This document shows positions 45,844 through 57,460 of a DNA stretch of 64,000 nt, in pieces. The stretch is from NCBI GenBank assembly GCA_022828595.1, contig JAKGHH010000002.1:107505254-107569253 (forward strand), read 5' to 3'. Made by a program: the position numbers and the translations under genes. This stretch comes from Nelumbo lutea. Lineage: Eukaryota > Streptophyta > Magnoliopsida > Proteales > Nelumbonaceae. Numbering within the stretch: the stretch's first letter is position 1; every line of letters starts with the position of its first letter. Below the pieces are notes generated by a model. The model saw only the letters and a program-made list of their open reading frames with translations. It was not told the DNA's origin and searched no databases.

Positions 45844-46419
45844 AGGTTCAATCTGGTACAAGCCGGAGTCCCATACTTTTCACGTGTTTCTCAAACACCT
45901 TCTGCGTTAGTGGCTTAGTTAATGGGTCTGCCACATTATCCGTTGACGCTACCTTCTAAATTAGGATGTCCCCTCTACCAACGATCTCCCGCAGTACATG
46001 GTACTTTCTCTATGCTTTGATTTCAAGTGGGCCCGAGGCTCTTTAGCCTGGGTGATCGCTCAATTGTTTTCACACAACAACAGGATTGGTGATGTGCTGG
46101 ACGGAACCACTCCTAATTCGTGAACGAACTTCTTCATCCACACGGCTTCCTTGGCAGCTTCACTTGTGGCAATGTACTCGGCTTCGGTTGTGGAGTCTGC
46201 AATGGACCCCTGTTTGCTGCTTTTCCAACAAACAGCACACGATCCTATCGTGAAAACATATCCAGATGTAGACTTTCTATCATCTGGATCCGATTGGAAA
46301 TCGGCATCAGTATACCCCAGAACTTGTAGTGAACTACCATCGAATACCAGACAAAACTCTTTTGTCCTTCGAAGGTATTTGAGTATGTTCTTCACAGTAG
46401 TCCAATGCTCCTGCCCTGG
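45844..46419 (-). pseudogene. Nested copia RNase H
   Basis: Contains MKNILKYLRRTKEFCLVFDG, GYTDADFQSDPDDRKSTSGY, SKQGSIADSTTEAEYIATSE and WMKKFVHELGVVPS. The C-terminal tail (45850-46059) is broken by stops. Confidence 0.9.
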
Positions 46420-47730
46420 GTTGGCCTAGAACCTACTTACTACACTCACCGCCTGAGCAATGTCAGGGCGAGTGCACAGCATGGCATACATGATGCTCCC
46501 TATGGCAGAGGCATAGCGAACCTCTTTCATGCCCTCAATCTCCTCAGACGTCTTGGGAGACATCTTCTTGGAGAGAGTGACTTCGTGTCTGAAATGAACG
46601 TTTCCTTTCTTGGAATTCTCCATGTTGTACCTTTTGACAATTTTGTCAATGTAAACAACCTGGGATAATCCAATTATCCGCTTCGGTCTATCTCTATAGA
46701 GTCAAAGACCCAGTATATAGAAGGCTTGTCCAAGATCTTTCATGGAGAATTGCTGCGAAAGCCATACCTTGACCGAAGTCAACATTCCTACATCATTCCC
46801 AATGAGTAGGATATCGTCCACATACAACACCAAAAAGGTGATCTTATCCCCACTGGACATCCTGTATACACAAGGTTCATCTTGATTCTGCTCAAAGTCA
46901 AACGATTTGACAGAAGAGTCAAAACGGATGTTCCAACTTCTAGAAACTTGCTTAAGTCCATATATGGATCTATTGAGTTTACATACCATGTGTTCCTGAC
47001 CAGCAGCAATGAAGCCTTGCAGCTACTACATGTAGATATCTTCACTAAGATCTCCATTCAGGAATGCAGTTTTGACATCCATTTGCCAAATCTCGTAGTC
47101 ATGGTATGCTGCTACAGCTAGCAGGATCCTAATGGATTTAAGCATGGCCACGGGAGAAAAGGTTTCCTCATACTCGATGCCTTCTTTCTGAGTATACCCT
47201 TTCGCCACCAAACGAGCTTTGTATGTCTCGATCTTGCCATCGAGGCCCTTCTTCCTCTTATAGATCGATCCATTTGCAACCAATTGCTTTCACCCCAGAG
47301 GGCAGATCTACTAGAGTCTAGACTCCATTGGTCTCCATCGAGTCCATCTCAGCTCTCATGGCCTCCACCCATTTCTGTGAATCTATGTCCAACATAGCTT
47401 CCGCGTAAGTCACGGGATCCTCCTGACTAGTCAAGGCTTCCACCAGGTAACTATCCTAGTCATAACCATAACGGACTGGTGGCCTGGATACCCGAGTGGA
47501 TCTTCTAGGTTGGCCACTACCTGGAACTTGTGGGACATCTCCCACTGCTCCTGAGCTCTCCTCATCAAAAACTATTTCTTGACGATGGGTGTCTAGGATG
47601 TAATCGGTCTCTAAGAACTGGGCGTTTCGACTGCAGAACACTTTCTGCTCACTTGGGTCATAGAATAGATAACCCACTGAATCCTTTGGGTAGCCTACAA
47701 ACAAGCAACGGCTGGTCTTGGATTCCAACT
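46420..47730 (-). pseudogene. Nested copia reverse transcriptase
   Basis: After the linker RRSTRVSRPPVRYGYD it reads [35 protein letters not shown] and LNRSIYGLKQVSRSWNIRFD. The catalytic box VLYVDDILLIGND is at about 46800, followed by KMSPKTSEEIEGMKEVRYAS. Small frameshifts and stops occur at 47284, 47026 and 46624-46700. All RT motifs are present. Confidence 0.92.
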
Positions 47731-48645
47731 TTTCGCACTCGTTCTCTTAACATGCCCAGGACAACCCCAAATCTTCAAGTGTCTAACACTTTGTTTCTTT
47801 CCGGTCCATAGTTCGTATGGAGTCTTCGGAACGGATTTGGTTGGAACCCGATTCAGCACGTAGATAGCTGTCTCCAATGCATATCCCCAAAAGGACGTGG
47901 GTAATTCCGAGTGTACGAGAAGTGATCGGACCATGTCCAAAAAGGTCCTATTCCTCCTCTCTAAAACACCGTTGAGTTGTGGTGTGGCAAGAGGAGCCAA
48001 TTGCGATACTATCCCATTGTCCTTCAGGTAGTCCTTGAATTTGTCAAAGAGATACTCGCCACCTCGATCCGATCGAAGGGCCTTAATTTCTCTCCCTAAC
48101 TGTTTCTCAACTACTTGTCTGAACTCTTTGAACCTTTCAAAGGATTCAGACTTATGTCTCATTAGGTACACGTAACTATACCGAGAATAATCATCGGTAA
48201 ATGTAATGAAATACACGTATTGGTTACGAGTCCTAACACTTAGGGGACCACATACATCAGTATGTATAAGGTCAAGTGTGCATGTACATCTTTTAGGCTT
48301 ACCGTTAAATGGCCGCTTAGTCATCTTGCCTCGGAGGCAAGGCTTACAGGTGGGAAGATCTTCTATAGTTAGAAAATCCAAAGGACCATCCTTTACCAGC
48401 CTTGTGATTCGGTCAATACCAATATGACCAAGACGGTAATGCCACAGGCATGTGGGGTTAACTGTATCGTGAATTCTTTTCTTGGGTTTTTCGACCGACG
48501 TAGTTTCGGTTAAGTTAGTTTCTAGAGAAGGATGAAGAACATAGAGACCGTTCTCCAGTTCACCGCATGCGATGAATTTATTATTCCGTTTAATAGTAAT
48601 CACATTACTAAACAGTATATCCATCAACACACGGTTTAGAAACAA
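47695..48645 (-). pseudogene. int: Nested copia integrase
   Basis: An open frame of about 316 codons. The zinc motif is [16 protein letters not shown] with TCKPCLRGK. The catalytic residues lie in [30 protein letters not shown] and [18 protein letters not shown], and all of D, D and E are kept. Then [20 protein letters not shown]. This is the best-preserved domain of the element. A frameshift at about 47730 separates it from the C-terminal part. Confidence 0.92.
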
Positions 48646-48899
48646 AAATTAAATTTCTTCTTAAGTTCTGTACATAAAGACAATCTTTAAGTATAAGCAC
48701 TCATTCTCTAAAGACTAATTCTACGGTTCCTATTGCCGCAGATGCAACACTTGCAGTCGTTCCCAAGAACAGTGTCACTTCTCCTTCACTCAGCCTTCTG
48801 CTAACTTTGAACCCCTATAGTGAGTTACACACATGAGTTGAATCCCCGGAGTCAACACATCAGGACACGGAAGTCACTAATATATTAGTTTCTATGACA
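48646..48899 (-). pseudogene. Nested copia protease
   Basis: A VDSGDSTHVCNSL-like active site lies near 48830-48860 on -, with the catalytic Asp-Ser-Gly kept. Later parts are split by stops before the pre-integrase region. Confidence 0.65.
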
Positions 48900-49677
48900 C
48901 AAGTTTCGAGTTCACCTTTCTTAGATTCCAGGTAGGCAGGACAGTTCCTCTTCCAGTGGCCGGAATGCTTGCAGAAGTGACAGGCATCGGATTCCTTGTT
49001 TTTCTTCTGCTTCTTGGGCTTCTTTGCCTTCCTCTTTCTCTTGCCCGATTAGCTAGCTTCAGCAAGCATAGCCACAGGCTCATCCTTCTTTATTAAATCA
49101 TCGGCCCTCTGCAACATATTGTTGAGTTCCTAGACGCTGACGTTCAGCTTGTTCATATTTTAATTCATTATGAACGAATTAAAGGAAGGTGGAAAAGAAT
49201 TAAGGATGGCATCTACTTGTGTGCCAAGATCTAGCCCGAATCCAAGGGCTTCCAGTTCGTTTATGTAGCCATCATCCGAAGACAATGGTCATGAACCTTC
49301 TGCCCCTTGGACACTTGCGTGGTCATGAACAACTTCAAGACCTTTTGTCGAGTAGAACGGTTCTGCTCCTTGTATATTGTCTTTAAACTATCCAATATGT
49401 TATTAGCAAGTTCGATCTGATCGAACTGCCTCTGTATCGGATTGTCCAATGAGGCAATGACAAAGCAGCAAGCTAGGGAGTTTTTATCCTCTCAATCTTG
49501 ATATTCCCTCCTTCGGGCCTCAAAAGCCCTATCACCCAGACGTTCCAGTGCAGGATTTTTCACTACCTTATCCAGTTTCTCGGAAGTCAAGACCAGCATA
49601 AGGTTTCTATACCAGTCATAGTTTGAGCCCTTAAGCTTGTTATCGTCTAGGAGCTTTGCAAATTGTTCGTTTGCCAT
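48900..49677 (-). pseudogene. gag: Nested copia gag
   Basis: It begins MANEQFAKLLDDNKLKGSNY and contains DWYRNLMLVLTSEKLDKVV, IQRQFDQIELANNILDSLKT, STRQKVLKLFMTTQVSKGQK and a CCHC knuckle CHFCKHSGHWKRNC (near 48960). Stops and a frameshift at 49449-49492 and 49100-49260 break it. The start is supported by being the first Met before the conserved LKGSNY motif. Confidence 0.88.
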
Positions 49678-49689
49678 TCTCTAGTAAAA

Positions 49690-51397
49690 TAGCAAAACGT
49701 TAGTCCACAACCTTAGTTTGATTCATGTTACCTACACAGATATGGCTTTTAATCTATGCTTCATTCCCATTTGTTCATCTCTGAGATTTCCCTCCCATCT
49801 TAGTGATGGAGACGGCGAAATGTCTCTGGAAATGTGGGAAATCACATGGGGTGCATGGAGCCAACTGTTTCAGCTGCATAACCCCACCACCTTTCTATGA
49901 CGGGTCATATCCACTCATCGTATGAGTTTACCTTTGGCCTCTGTCAGACAAGGTTCAGAGCCGTTTTCAAGTAAACCCTTCTGTCCAATGAGTGCTCACC
50001 CATCATATTTAGGTTACGCCAAGGTATCGTGAGAGAGTTCCCATTTTCTGGTGAAGCCCCTCCCACATTGGTCTATGACGCCCCTATCATCTTATGAAAC
50101 ACTCTGACAGATCCAACAACAAATGGATAGCCCAAATTTATGGTGTGTTTCCTCATTATTGAAGGACCCATCATTGTGCTAATGATGGAAGGCCTTTAGA
50201 GAGTCCATCATATGGATCTCCCTATCACATGCACTCATATTTGCTGGAGGGAACAAAATTACGCCCTAGTTAATTTAGGTCAAACCAGAGTGGCTCCCAC
50301 TGACTTTCATAAAGTCAGATTTTATGGTGGCCCAATTCGGCTAGGGTTTCCGTACGCATCCCTTTTCAGGGTTGTGGGGCCCACAATAAAAGAAAGGGGT
50401 CATCCAATGACCGTATGGGACACCATGGCAATGATGTGCATTCAGCCATGGTGTGCGTAAGAGCCACTAACGAATCATCATGGGCCAAATGCTTATGGCC
50501 CATGGTCGCAGCACATCAAACATCCATACATCACATGAAATGGAAGAATTGATCCAATCAATTATTCACTGTAAAGCCCATTAAACAGCCCACCAAAAAC
50601 ATAATATTAACAATTAATATCACCTAGGTATATGGGCTGAATAGCAGTTCGTAGTTCGGCCCATATAGCATTTATGTAAAACTGGGCTTTAGTAGTTTTA
50701 ACTCCTTAAAACTGGGCTTTATAGGTTGGGCCGAATTGGTTCTTCCAATTAATAATCGATTTCAGACTTGTAAATAGGAAATAATTGGACTGAATACAGC
50801 TCTTTTCGAATCCTAGATTCGGTCCAAACAACTTTTGGTCCAATCTGGTCCAAAACCGATTTTTAATCCAAGAAACAATTCAATGAAAGATCTGAAATTA
50901 AAATTCTAAATTTTGACAATCAAAAACACATATGGACTGTTCGTACAACTTGCAAAACAGAGGTTAGTAACCAGGGTTGCAGTTTCACAAACTGCAAAAC
51001 ACAGAGTCCGAATTCAGCATCTGCAAAACACAGATAGCGATGTCACGAAATAAATTTCATTCTTGATTGAATCCTATACATCCAGTCTAGAAAAATAAAA
51101 AAAAATATTTTATAGACCGAATAGAATAGAAACTACAAATAAAGATTGCGCAGACAATCTGCGCCAATTTTGAACTTCACTCTCCATGTATGAACAGTCC
51201 ATTAAATCAAGAAATAAATTGAGAACAATTCAAAATAAATTTTGGATTTAACAAAGATTAATTTCAGATCACTCGCCCACATCAAGAAACAGTTTCTTGA
51301 AATAAAGAAAACAATCTATGCAAATTCAGGTAGAACATTTTCTGCCCATTTGCGCAGGTTCAGATCTGATTTTCTTGGTTCAAGATTCGAACTTGTG
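49690..51397 (-). other. Long untranslated leader of nested copia
   Basis: About 1.7 kb between the primer binding site and gag with no credible protein. It could carry packaging signals; nothing specific is recognisable. Confidence 0.6.
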
Positions 51398-51410
51398 GCT
51401 CTGATACCAC

Positions 51411-53398
51411 TGAAAGAATGGTGGGATCCATCGTATGGACGCTAAAATATTGCATAATTGGGTGAGGAGAATTTCAAAAAATTTCCCACCTTTTTTCCAA
51501 CTAGAAATCATATTCCCTAAATTTAGAATACATTATTCAATGATCTACTTGAACCATAACTGAACTATATCTGAACCAAAGGAGAAGGGAAGGGTTATAC
51601 CTGATCCGGAGAAGCAGTGTCTCCCAATGTTGGTGTTCACACCCAAAAAAGAGAACCAATATCATCTCCCACTGAAGATGACACAGCGATGATGGAGCTG
51701 AACCAGCAGTGTTCATCCCACAAACCAGGTTCTTCTGAAGAACTTGATGGAAGCAATGAGCACCATAGAATCGGTCAAGAACTTTTCCTGATGTTCTCTT
51801 GGTGAGAACTCGAACTGGCAGTAAAATTATGGTGGTGGCTGCTGGGAAGAAGGTCAAAGAAGAAGATGGCGAACTGCTATATTCTTCTCTAGAAAATCTA
51901 GAGATCCTTTTTCAAGAATGCAGGAGAATTCTTACTTAAACCCTAGGGTTCGAATTCTTGGAATTCGAATGGGTTTTTCCCTTCTTTCTTATTGATCAAG
52001 AAGCCTCCTAATCTCATTAGGAGTTATCCCAATCCAAATCTGTATTTGGATAGGGAGTCTTCTTGATCCTATCTGCAGATCAGATCAACCTACTCCTGAT
52101 CTTATCAAGAGATTACCAGATTCAAATCCTAATTTGAATCTAGTCTCCAAGAATGGATAGGGTCAAGACCCAATCCTTTTGGCTTAACCCAATCTCAGAT
52201 CCGCCCCTAAGTATGACTGATCAAATCAGCCCAGTTCGAAATGGGCTTTAGGCCCATTAAGTATTAAGTGCTCAATTGCCTTCCAAACTGCTGCCAGTTG
52301 GGCTTCTTTGTATGGCATGGGACCCAAGCATTGATCTACACATCAGCCACATGGGTTTGGCCCAGCCTTTATTACAAGGCCTAGCCGAATTCACTGGAAA
52401 GCCCAATGAACCCCTAAGCCAATCATATGAACCCTATGGGCCCAACACTTACACTAAGTGGTCCCTGGGCCAAGCCATCTTATAAAAGCTCAGGGACTGT
52501 GGGCAGATGCAAGATTAGCCCATCAGGCATTACCCTAAATGGCCTTACACTTAACCTCTCAGCCCTTAATGATCAAGCACTACCCGACAAAAGATGACAT
52601 CTCCCTTAACTACAAGGAACAATGCTGCACTCTCTACTCACATGGATCCTGGGAATTAAAACCATTTGCAAACAACTTGAAACCGAAATTATCTATATAT
52701 ATATATATATAAGTTTTGCAAAACAAAATTCCAATGATTGAAATCAATATATATATATATATATATATATAAGTTTTGCAAAACAAAATTCCAATGATTG
52801 AAATCAACTGCCGGCAATTTGGTTTCCATCAGAGAGAGTGCATTCCCGATCATTACCTTTGTCCGACAAAGGGGTTGATCTTGTCACTATAATCACCCAC
52901 TCAGATGAATTCTCAGATTGTCCCAACATACCCAGGTTTTGACCCCCACTAAGGATCTCATTGATTGGCATATCAAAGACAGCCCAATCTGACACCTAGT
53001 GAAGCATCATAATCGAGTCTAGGGGTCAGGTGTAACTTTCCAGTTTTTCCCATCTATCTCCAAGGTCCAGGAAAATACTAGAAATCTGGTCCGGTTCAAG
53101 GATTCGAGTAATCCCACACTGCATGTGCCTTGGGTCTCACCCTGGCGGCTGAGACAAGCCACCCCAACATTTGGTAGCACACCAGTGTCAGCCTTGGCAA
53201 GATAAATCTCCCCAGACTTATCCAATGGCTGTGAATGTTCTAAACTAACACGAGTCTCATTAAGTGTCCAACTTAAGGGTCTTACATAGAATTATACCAC
53301 TCAATATGAATCAAAACATGTACTTTATTTATTTACACTAAATGTCAAAAAGTACATCAAGTCGGATTAGAGCTAAGGGCATACAAAACTGTCTAACA
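51411..53398 (-). repeat. 5' LTR of nested copia
   Basis: 1988 bp, bounded by tgaaagaatg and gtctaaca (+ strand view). It contains a local duplication of about 60 bp with TA repeats (52700-52748 and 52762-52807) that is absent from the other LTR, explaining most of the length difference. Confidence 0.92.
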
Positions 53399-53833
53399 AA
53401 AGCGAATGCCAAAGACAATCACTTAACATTTAGTAACCAGGTCTCTTCACCTAAGGCAAGTGTCAAGATTCGTGTCAAACGGTGGAAGGTAGTAAGAAAA
53501 ATAAGTGTGCATATCAAGTTCGGGGGTAGAAATCGACTGTAAGAAATGATAAGAAGAATACATGTCTGATTTTAAAAATCAATCTCAACTTATCAAGACA
53601 GTCTACAAATGGAAGGGTAAATAAGATCTTTAAGCCAAGTTTCTCTAATATTCAAAGTAAGACGGTTTTACACCTTAAACCCAATACCGATCTATACAAA
53701 GTTTGAAAATTTTGGAATCAAGATACTTAGCTAATTTTGTGGGGGATGATCTTGGAATGGGAATGATCTCTTTACTTAGTCTAATTTTAAGGCTACATTA
53801 CTAAGTGACTAGCAATGGTTAAGTTGGGGGGTG
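53399..53833 (+). other. LARD internal region, right part, ending in purine tract
   Basis: Non-coding. It contains aagttcgggggtagaaatc at 53515, a second purine-rich tract, and ends in aagttggggggtg (53821-53833). Confidence 0.7.
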
Positions 53834-55276
53834 TGATAACTCTGCATTTTGATGCCTTAAGGGCACCAATTCAGGGATATTTTTGGCCCTAGGATAGTCA
53901 AAGTGTGTCATTTTCCTAGTTAAATTCAATGTTAAGACCTTTGAGGGTCTCTGCAAATTCATGGGAAAATTGGGGAAGTTACAAGGCCGAATTGCAGTTT
54001 TTGGGAAGCTAGCGTGAAGTCCAGCTGAGAGAGCGGGTGTTTTTGTGAAAAACTGAGAATAGGAGGGTGCCTCCTATCTGCTAAACGCATAATGGCGCCC
54101 CTCATACTGTATTAGCATACTCCCCTCTCCTTAGCAAACCCTAGGGTAGGGTGCCTTTTAACCCATTCTTTTCATCCTTAGCAAACCCTAGCCGCCCCTA
54201 GCTGTTTAGTCTCCACCCTCCACCTCTTCTAATCTCCACCATTCATTTTAGGGCATTTTCTTTGTAGTTTTTAAACCCTAGGGCACCACCTAACTGCTAA
54301 TCCTCACCATTCAGCCCCTAACCAATAGATCTCAGCCCTTCATTCCATCTTCTATCTCAGCCATCCACTCTAGGGCGCCACCCACCTCTTTTAATCTCCA
54401 CCTTTCAACCCTAGGTGCCTCAATCTCCTCCATTCATTTATGGGTGCCCAAATCTCAGCCCTACATAATATTGAGCGCTCTCTCCTTTTCTTCTCAGCCC
54501 TAGGATCACCCCAAAACCATCCTAACCCTCCATTAGAAACCCTAGGGCGCCCATATCTTTGCTAAAACCCAGTTACCGCCCCCCTCTTTCTCTCTAATCC
54601 TAATTGTATCCACTCTTTTCTATAAAAAGGACCCAAGAGCTCCTGAGAAAGGGTTCGATTCTGCCCCTAGGTAAGATTTTGCCCCTTGAGAAGTTCAAGG
54701 GTAGAGGAAGATGAGGACACCTAGGCAAGAGGAGGGGTTCCTACTTGCAGTTCGCCAAAGCCACTACTGTCAACTCTGGATTCGGATCCCAACCATTAAT
54801 CTTAGATTTAATTTATGTTCTTTTATTTCCAGTCTCGTTTTTCTTTTCTGCAATTTACTTTCATTCCGTTTAAATTTTGTTTTCTTTTCTACAGATCTAG
54901 AATTCGGCCAAGTAAGACGGAAGGCCTAGCTCGAGAAGTTTGAGGTTCAAAGGAGAGATCCAAAGACTACTACCTCTGATCGGATTACAGACATTTTAAT
55001 TAGTTTCTTTTATTTATTTATTTTTTTGTACTTTTCATTTTCAGCAATGTTTGAATTCTATTTTTCCAGTTTAATTAATTAATTTTTGTATTTCTGCAAC
55101 TTTGTGTTCTCTTTCCCGGATAATTTAAGTACGTAACGGTTTTCCCTTGCTTCCCTGTGGATATGACCCGTTCTCACCATTTTACTGTGTTTGTAATTGT
55201 TTGAGAACCGGAATAAATTTTATAAATATTAAACTAGTGTTCCGAAGTAATTAACGATACACTTCCGAACACACCA
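53834..55276 (+). repeat. 3' LTR of the LARD-like element
   Basis: 1443 bp, starting tgataactctgcattttgatgcc after the purine tract aagttggggggtg. It ends acacttccgaacacacca and is followed by the gtgat target duplication. Confidence 0.9.
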
Positions 55277-56515
55277 GTGATCCGTTGAGGTCCAATAAGT
55301 AAGTACACAACTACCAAAAGTTTATGGGCTATTTCACCTTGGAAACTAATTTACAATCATTTGACTGAACTATGGAGCAAATGCAATTTTAAGGAGAGTG
55401 ACCAAGTGACACGACTTAGCCCGTTTCATACTACAGTTTCTCAATGTGGTGTTAATCTTTAGTATCAATTTTACAACATCGCTGAACTCCAGGCTCGGAA
55501 AGCATTGAACGATAAGTTCCATTCTCCCTTCTAATTACTATTTTTACAACAAAATATTTGTTTAGATAATTATCCAAGTAATAACTTCCCACCCAAAAAA
55601 CAACAAACCAGGCCTAAAGGAAAATGGCCAGTCCCCTCTGAATGGTCAACAGCCGCGTTCAAAACTCCAAAAAGGAATTTGGTCGGGTTTCTATTAATTT
55701 ACTACGTCAATTCTGATATGGGCATCATGTGTTTCAAACTTTTAAAACACACGCTACACCTTATCATTTTTCTTCTTTGACCATTTAAATTTTGTTTTTA
55801 TTTTAAATGTTCCTTTTTTGTGCCTCTTCATTTTTTACTCTATGTGTCTCTTTAAACAGGCACCTTGTATACTGTTCTAGAGAGACATCTATTTCAAAGA
55901 ATATCTGTATATCCATTCGGGTAGATAAGAATATTCTAAAAATAGAGTGTTGATCAATCCGATGGTAGTGATACAGAAAAAATACACACCGCTCTCTTTT
56001 ATATTCACTATCTATCAAGTATTTAAAGCATCTTTCATTGGTGATCCATAAAGGTCTGGTAAATAAGTGCACGACTACCAAAAGCTTATGGGCTATTTCA
56101 TCTTAGAAACCGATTTACAATCATTCGACTACATTATAAGGGACAAATGTGATTTTAAGGAAAGTAACCAAATGATACGACTCAGCCCGTTTCATACTAC
56201 AATTTCTCAGTGTGATGTCAACCTTTAGTTTCAGTTTTACAACACCGCTGAACTCCAGGTTCAGAAAGCACTGAACGATAAATTCAATTCTCCCTTCTAA
56301 TTACTACTTTTACAACAAAATATTTGTCTTACATAATCATTCAGGTAATGACTTCCCACCCAAAAAACAACCAACAAGGCCTAAAGGAAAATTGCCAATC
56401 CCCACTTAGTGATCAAGAGTCGCGTTCAAAATTCTAAAAATGAATTTGATCGGGTTTCTGTTAATTTACTACGCCAATTCTGATATGGGCATCATGTGTT
56501 TCAAACTTTTAAAGC
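55277..56515 (+). repeat. 765-bp tandem repeat family, right part
   Basis: A partial unit (55277-55714) is followed by a whole unit (about 55715-56479). This is seen from the boundary phrase gatatgggcatcatgtgttt at 55717 and 56481. Within them, accaaaag(t/c)ttatgggctatttca, agcccgtttcatactaca and ggcctaaaggaaaat recur in the same order. The function is unknown. Confidence 0.85.
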
Positions 56516-57149
56516 AAGTTAACAAGTAGCATCGTTCACATGGAACTTTTGGGAGTCACAAGGACTAATCTCTTCTTCAATATTTCTTTTTATTTTCTCT
56601 AGAAATATTTGCATGCTAAAATGAATAAAGTGACAAAAGTAGGAACAATAATTATAAATAATAAAAATGGAAACAAATTAAGCTTTTTTCTAATGCATGC
56701 TTAAAAGGTGTACCTTCAAGTTCATGAAATTATGGAAAGAAGCACAATAAAATCATATATTAGAGTCCAAAATGGTTAATGAAGGATACAACAAACAAAA
56801 TGTTTACTTTTTATTCTTTTAAATTTTCATGACCATTTTCGTAATTATTTTTATGAGGATAGATTACGGTTACTTAATACATTTATGTTTCTTAATTGTT
56901 TTATTTTCTATCATTTCTTTCGATTTTTATGATATTTTCATTATATATTTTGCCATAGTCTACCTAACTATTCTCTAATTGCTTGGATATTGATCAACTC
57001 GTGTATGTTTTTAGTTAGATAATTAATTAAGCCATTCAACTCCAAAGAGGTTTTAGAGGTTTTGAGGAATCAAGCTTTCCAGGAAGTAGGGTTGAATGCC
57101 ATATCTAAGCAATACTTTCTAATACTGAATAGGGCTTTAGTTGGGTCAA
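56516..57149. other. AT-rich non-coding DNA
   Basis: No gene or repeat boundary recognised. Confidence 0.5.
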
Positions 57150-57460
57150 ATTTGGATCGGATAACATTGCATCCAAATCCGATGTGAATAACAAAATATC
57201 AGACCTGACATCAAAATGTTTGACTCCGATCAGACACATTTGTTTATGTCAATTTTAATGTGGACTGATTGATCAATCCAGGCCCAGCCTAGCCTGAACC
57301 TCCCCAGTGCATCAAATTTTAGTCTGGTCTGGGCCCAGGTTGGATAGATCAGGCTTGACCTTTGGCTCAGTCTGAACTGGGGCTTAAGCCCAAAGCTTAG
57401 GGTTGGACTTAGGTGGAGCTTAAACCCAACCCACCCAACTTGCACCATGATTAAATTTCA
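57150..57460. repeat. Degenerate GC-skewed repeat stretch
   Basis: ggcccag/gggctt/caggcc words in both orientations resemble degenerate ends of non-autonomous hAT-like elements, but no terminus is definable. Confidence 0.35.

Larger units (their letters stand above)
43848..53398 (-). mobile_element. Nested Ty1/copia element with 1.9-kb LTRs
   Basis: Transcribed leftward. The 5' LTR is at 51411-53398 and the 3' LTR at 43897-45827. The primer binding site (tggtatcagagc on -) is at 51398-51409, followed by a long untranslated leader (about 49690-51397). A full gag-pol lies on - between 45830 and 49680. A second copy of the first 49 leader bases, including a primer-site word, follows the 3' LTR (43848-43896). 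No 5-bp target duplication is evident. Confidence 0.9.
41646..55276 (+). mobile_element. Non-coding LTR element (LARD-like) with nested copia
   Basis: The outer element has 5' LTR 41646-43052, primer binding site 43059-43073 (tggcgccgttgtcgg), purine tract 53821-53833 and 3' LTR 53834-55276. It is flanked by gtgat at 41641-41645 and 55277-55281. Its own internal DNA is only about 1.2 kb (43053-43847 and 53399-53833) and encodes no gag or pol. It must therefore have been mobilised in trans, probably by an Athila/Tat-type gypsy. The copia element at 43848-53398 is inserted in it. Confidence 0.9.
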
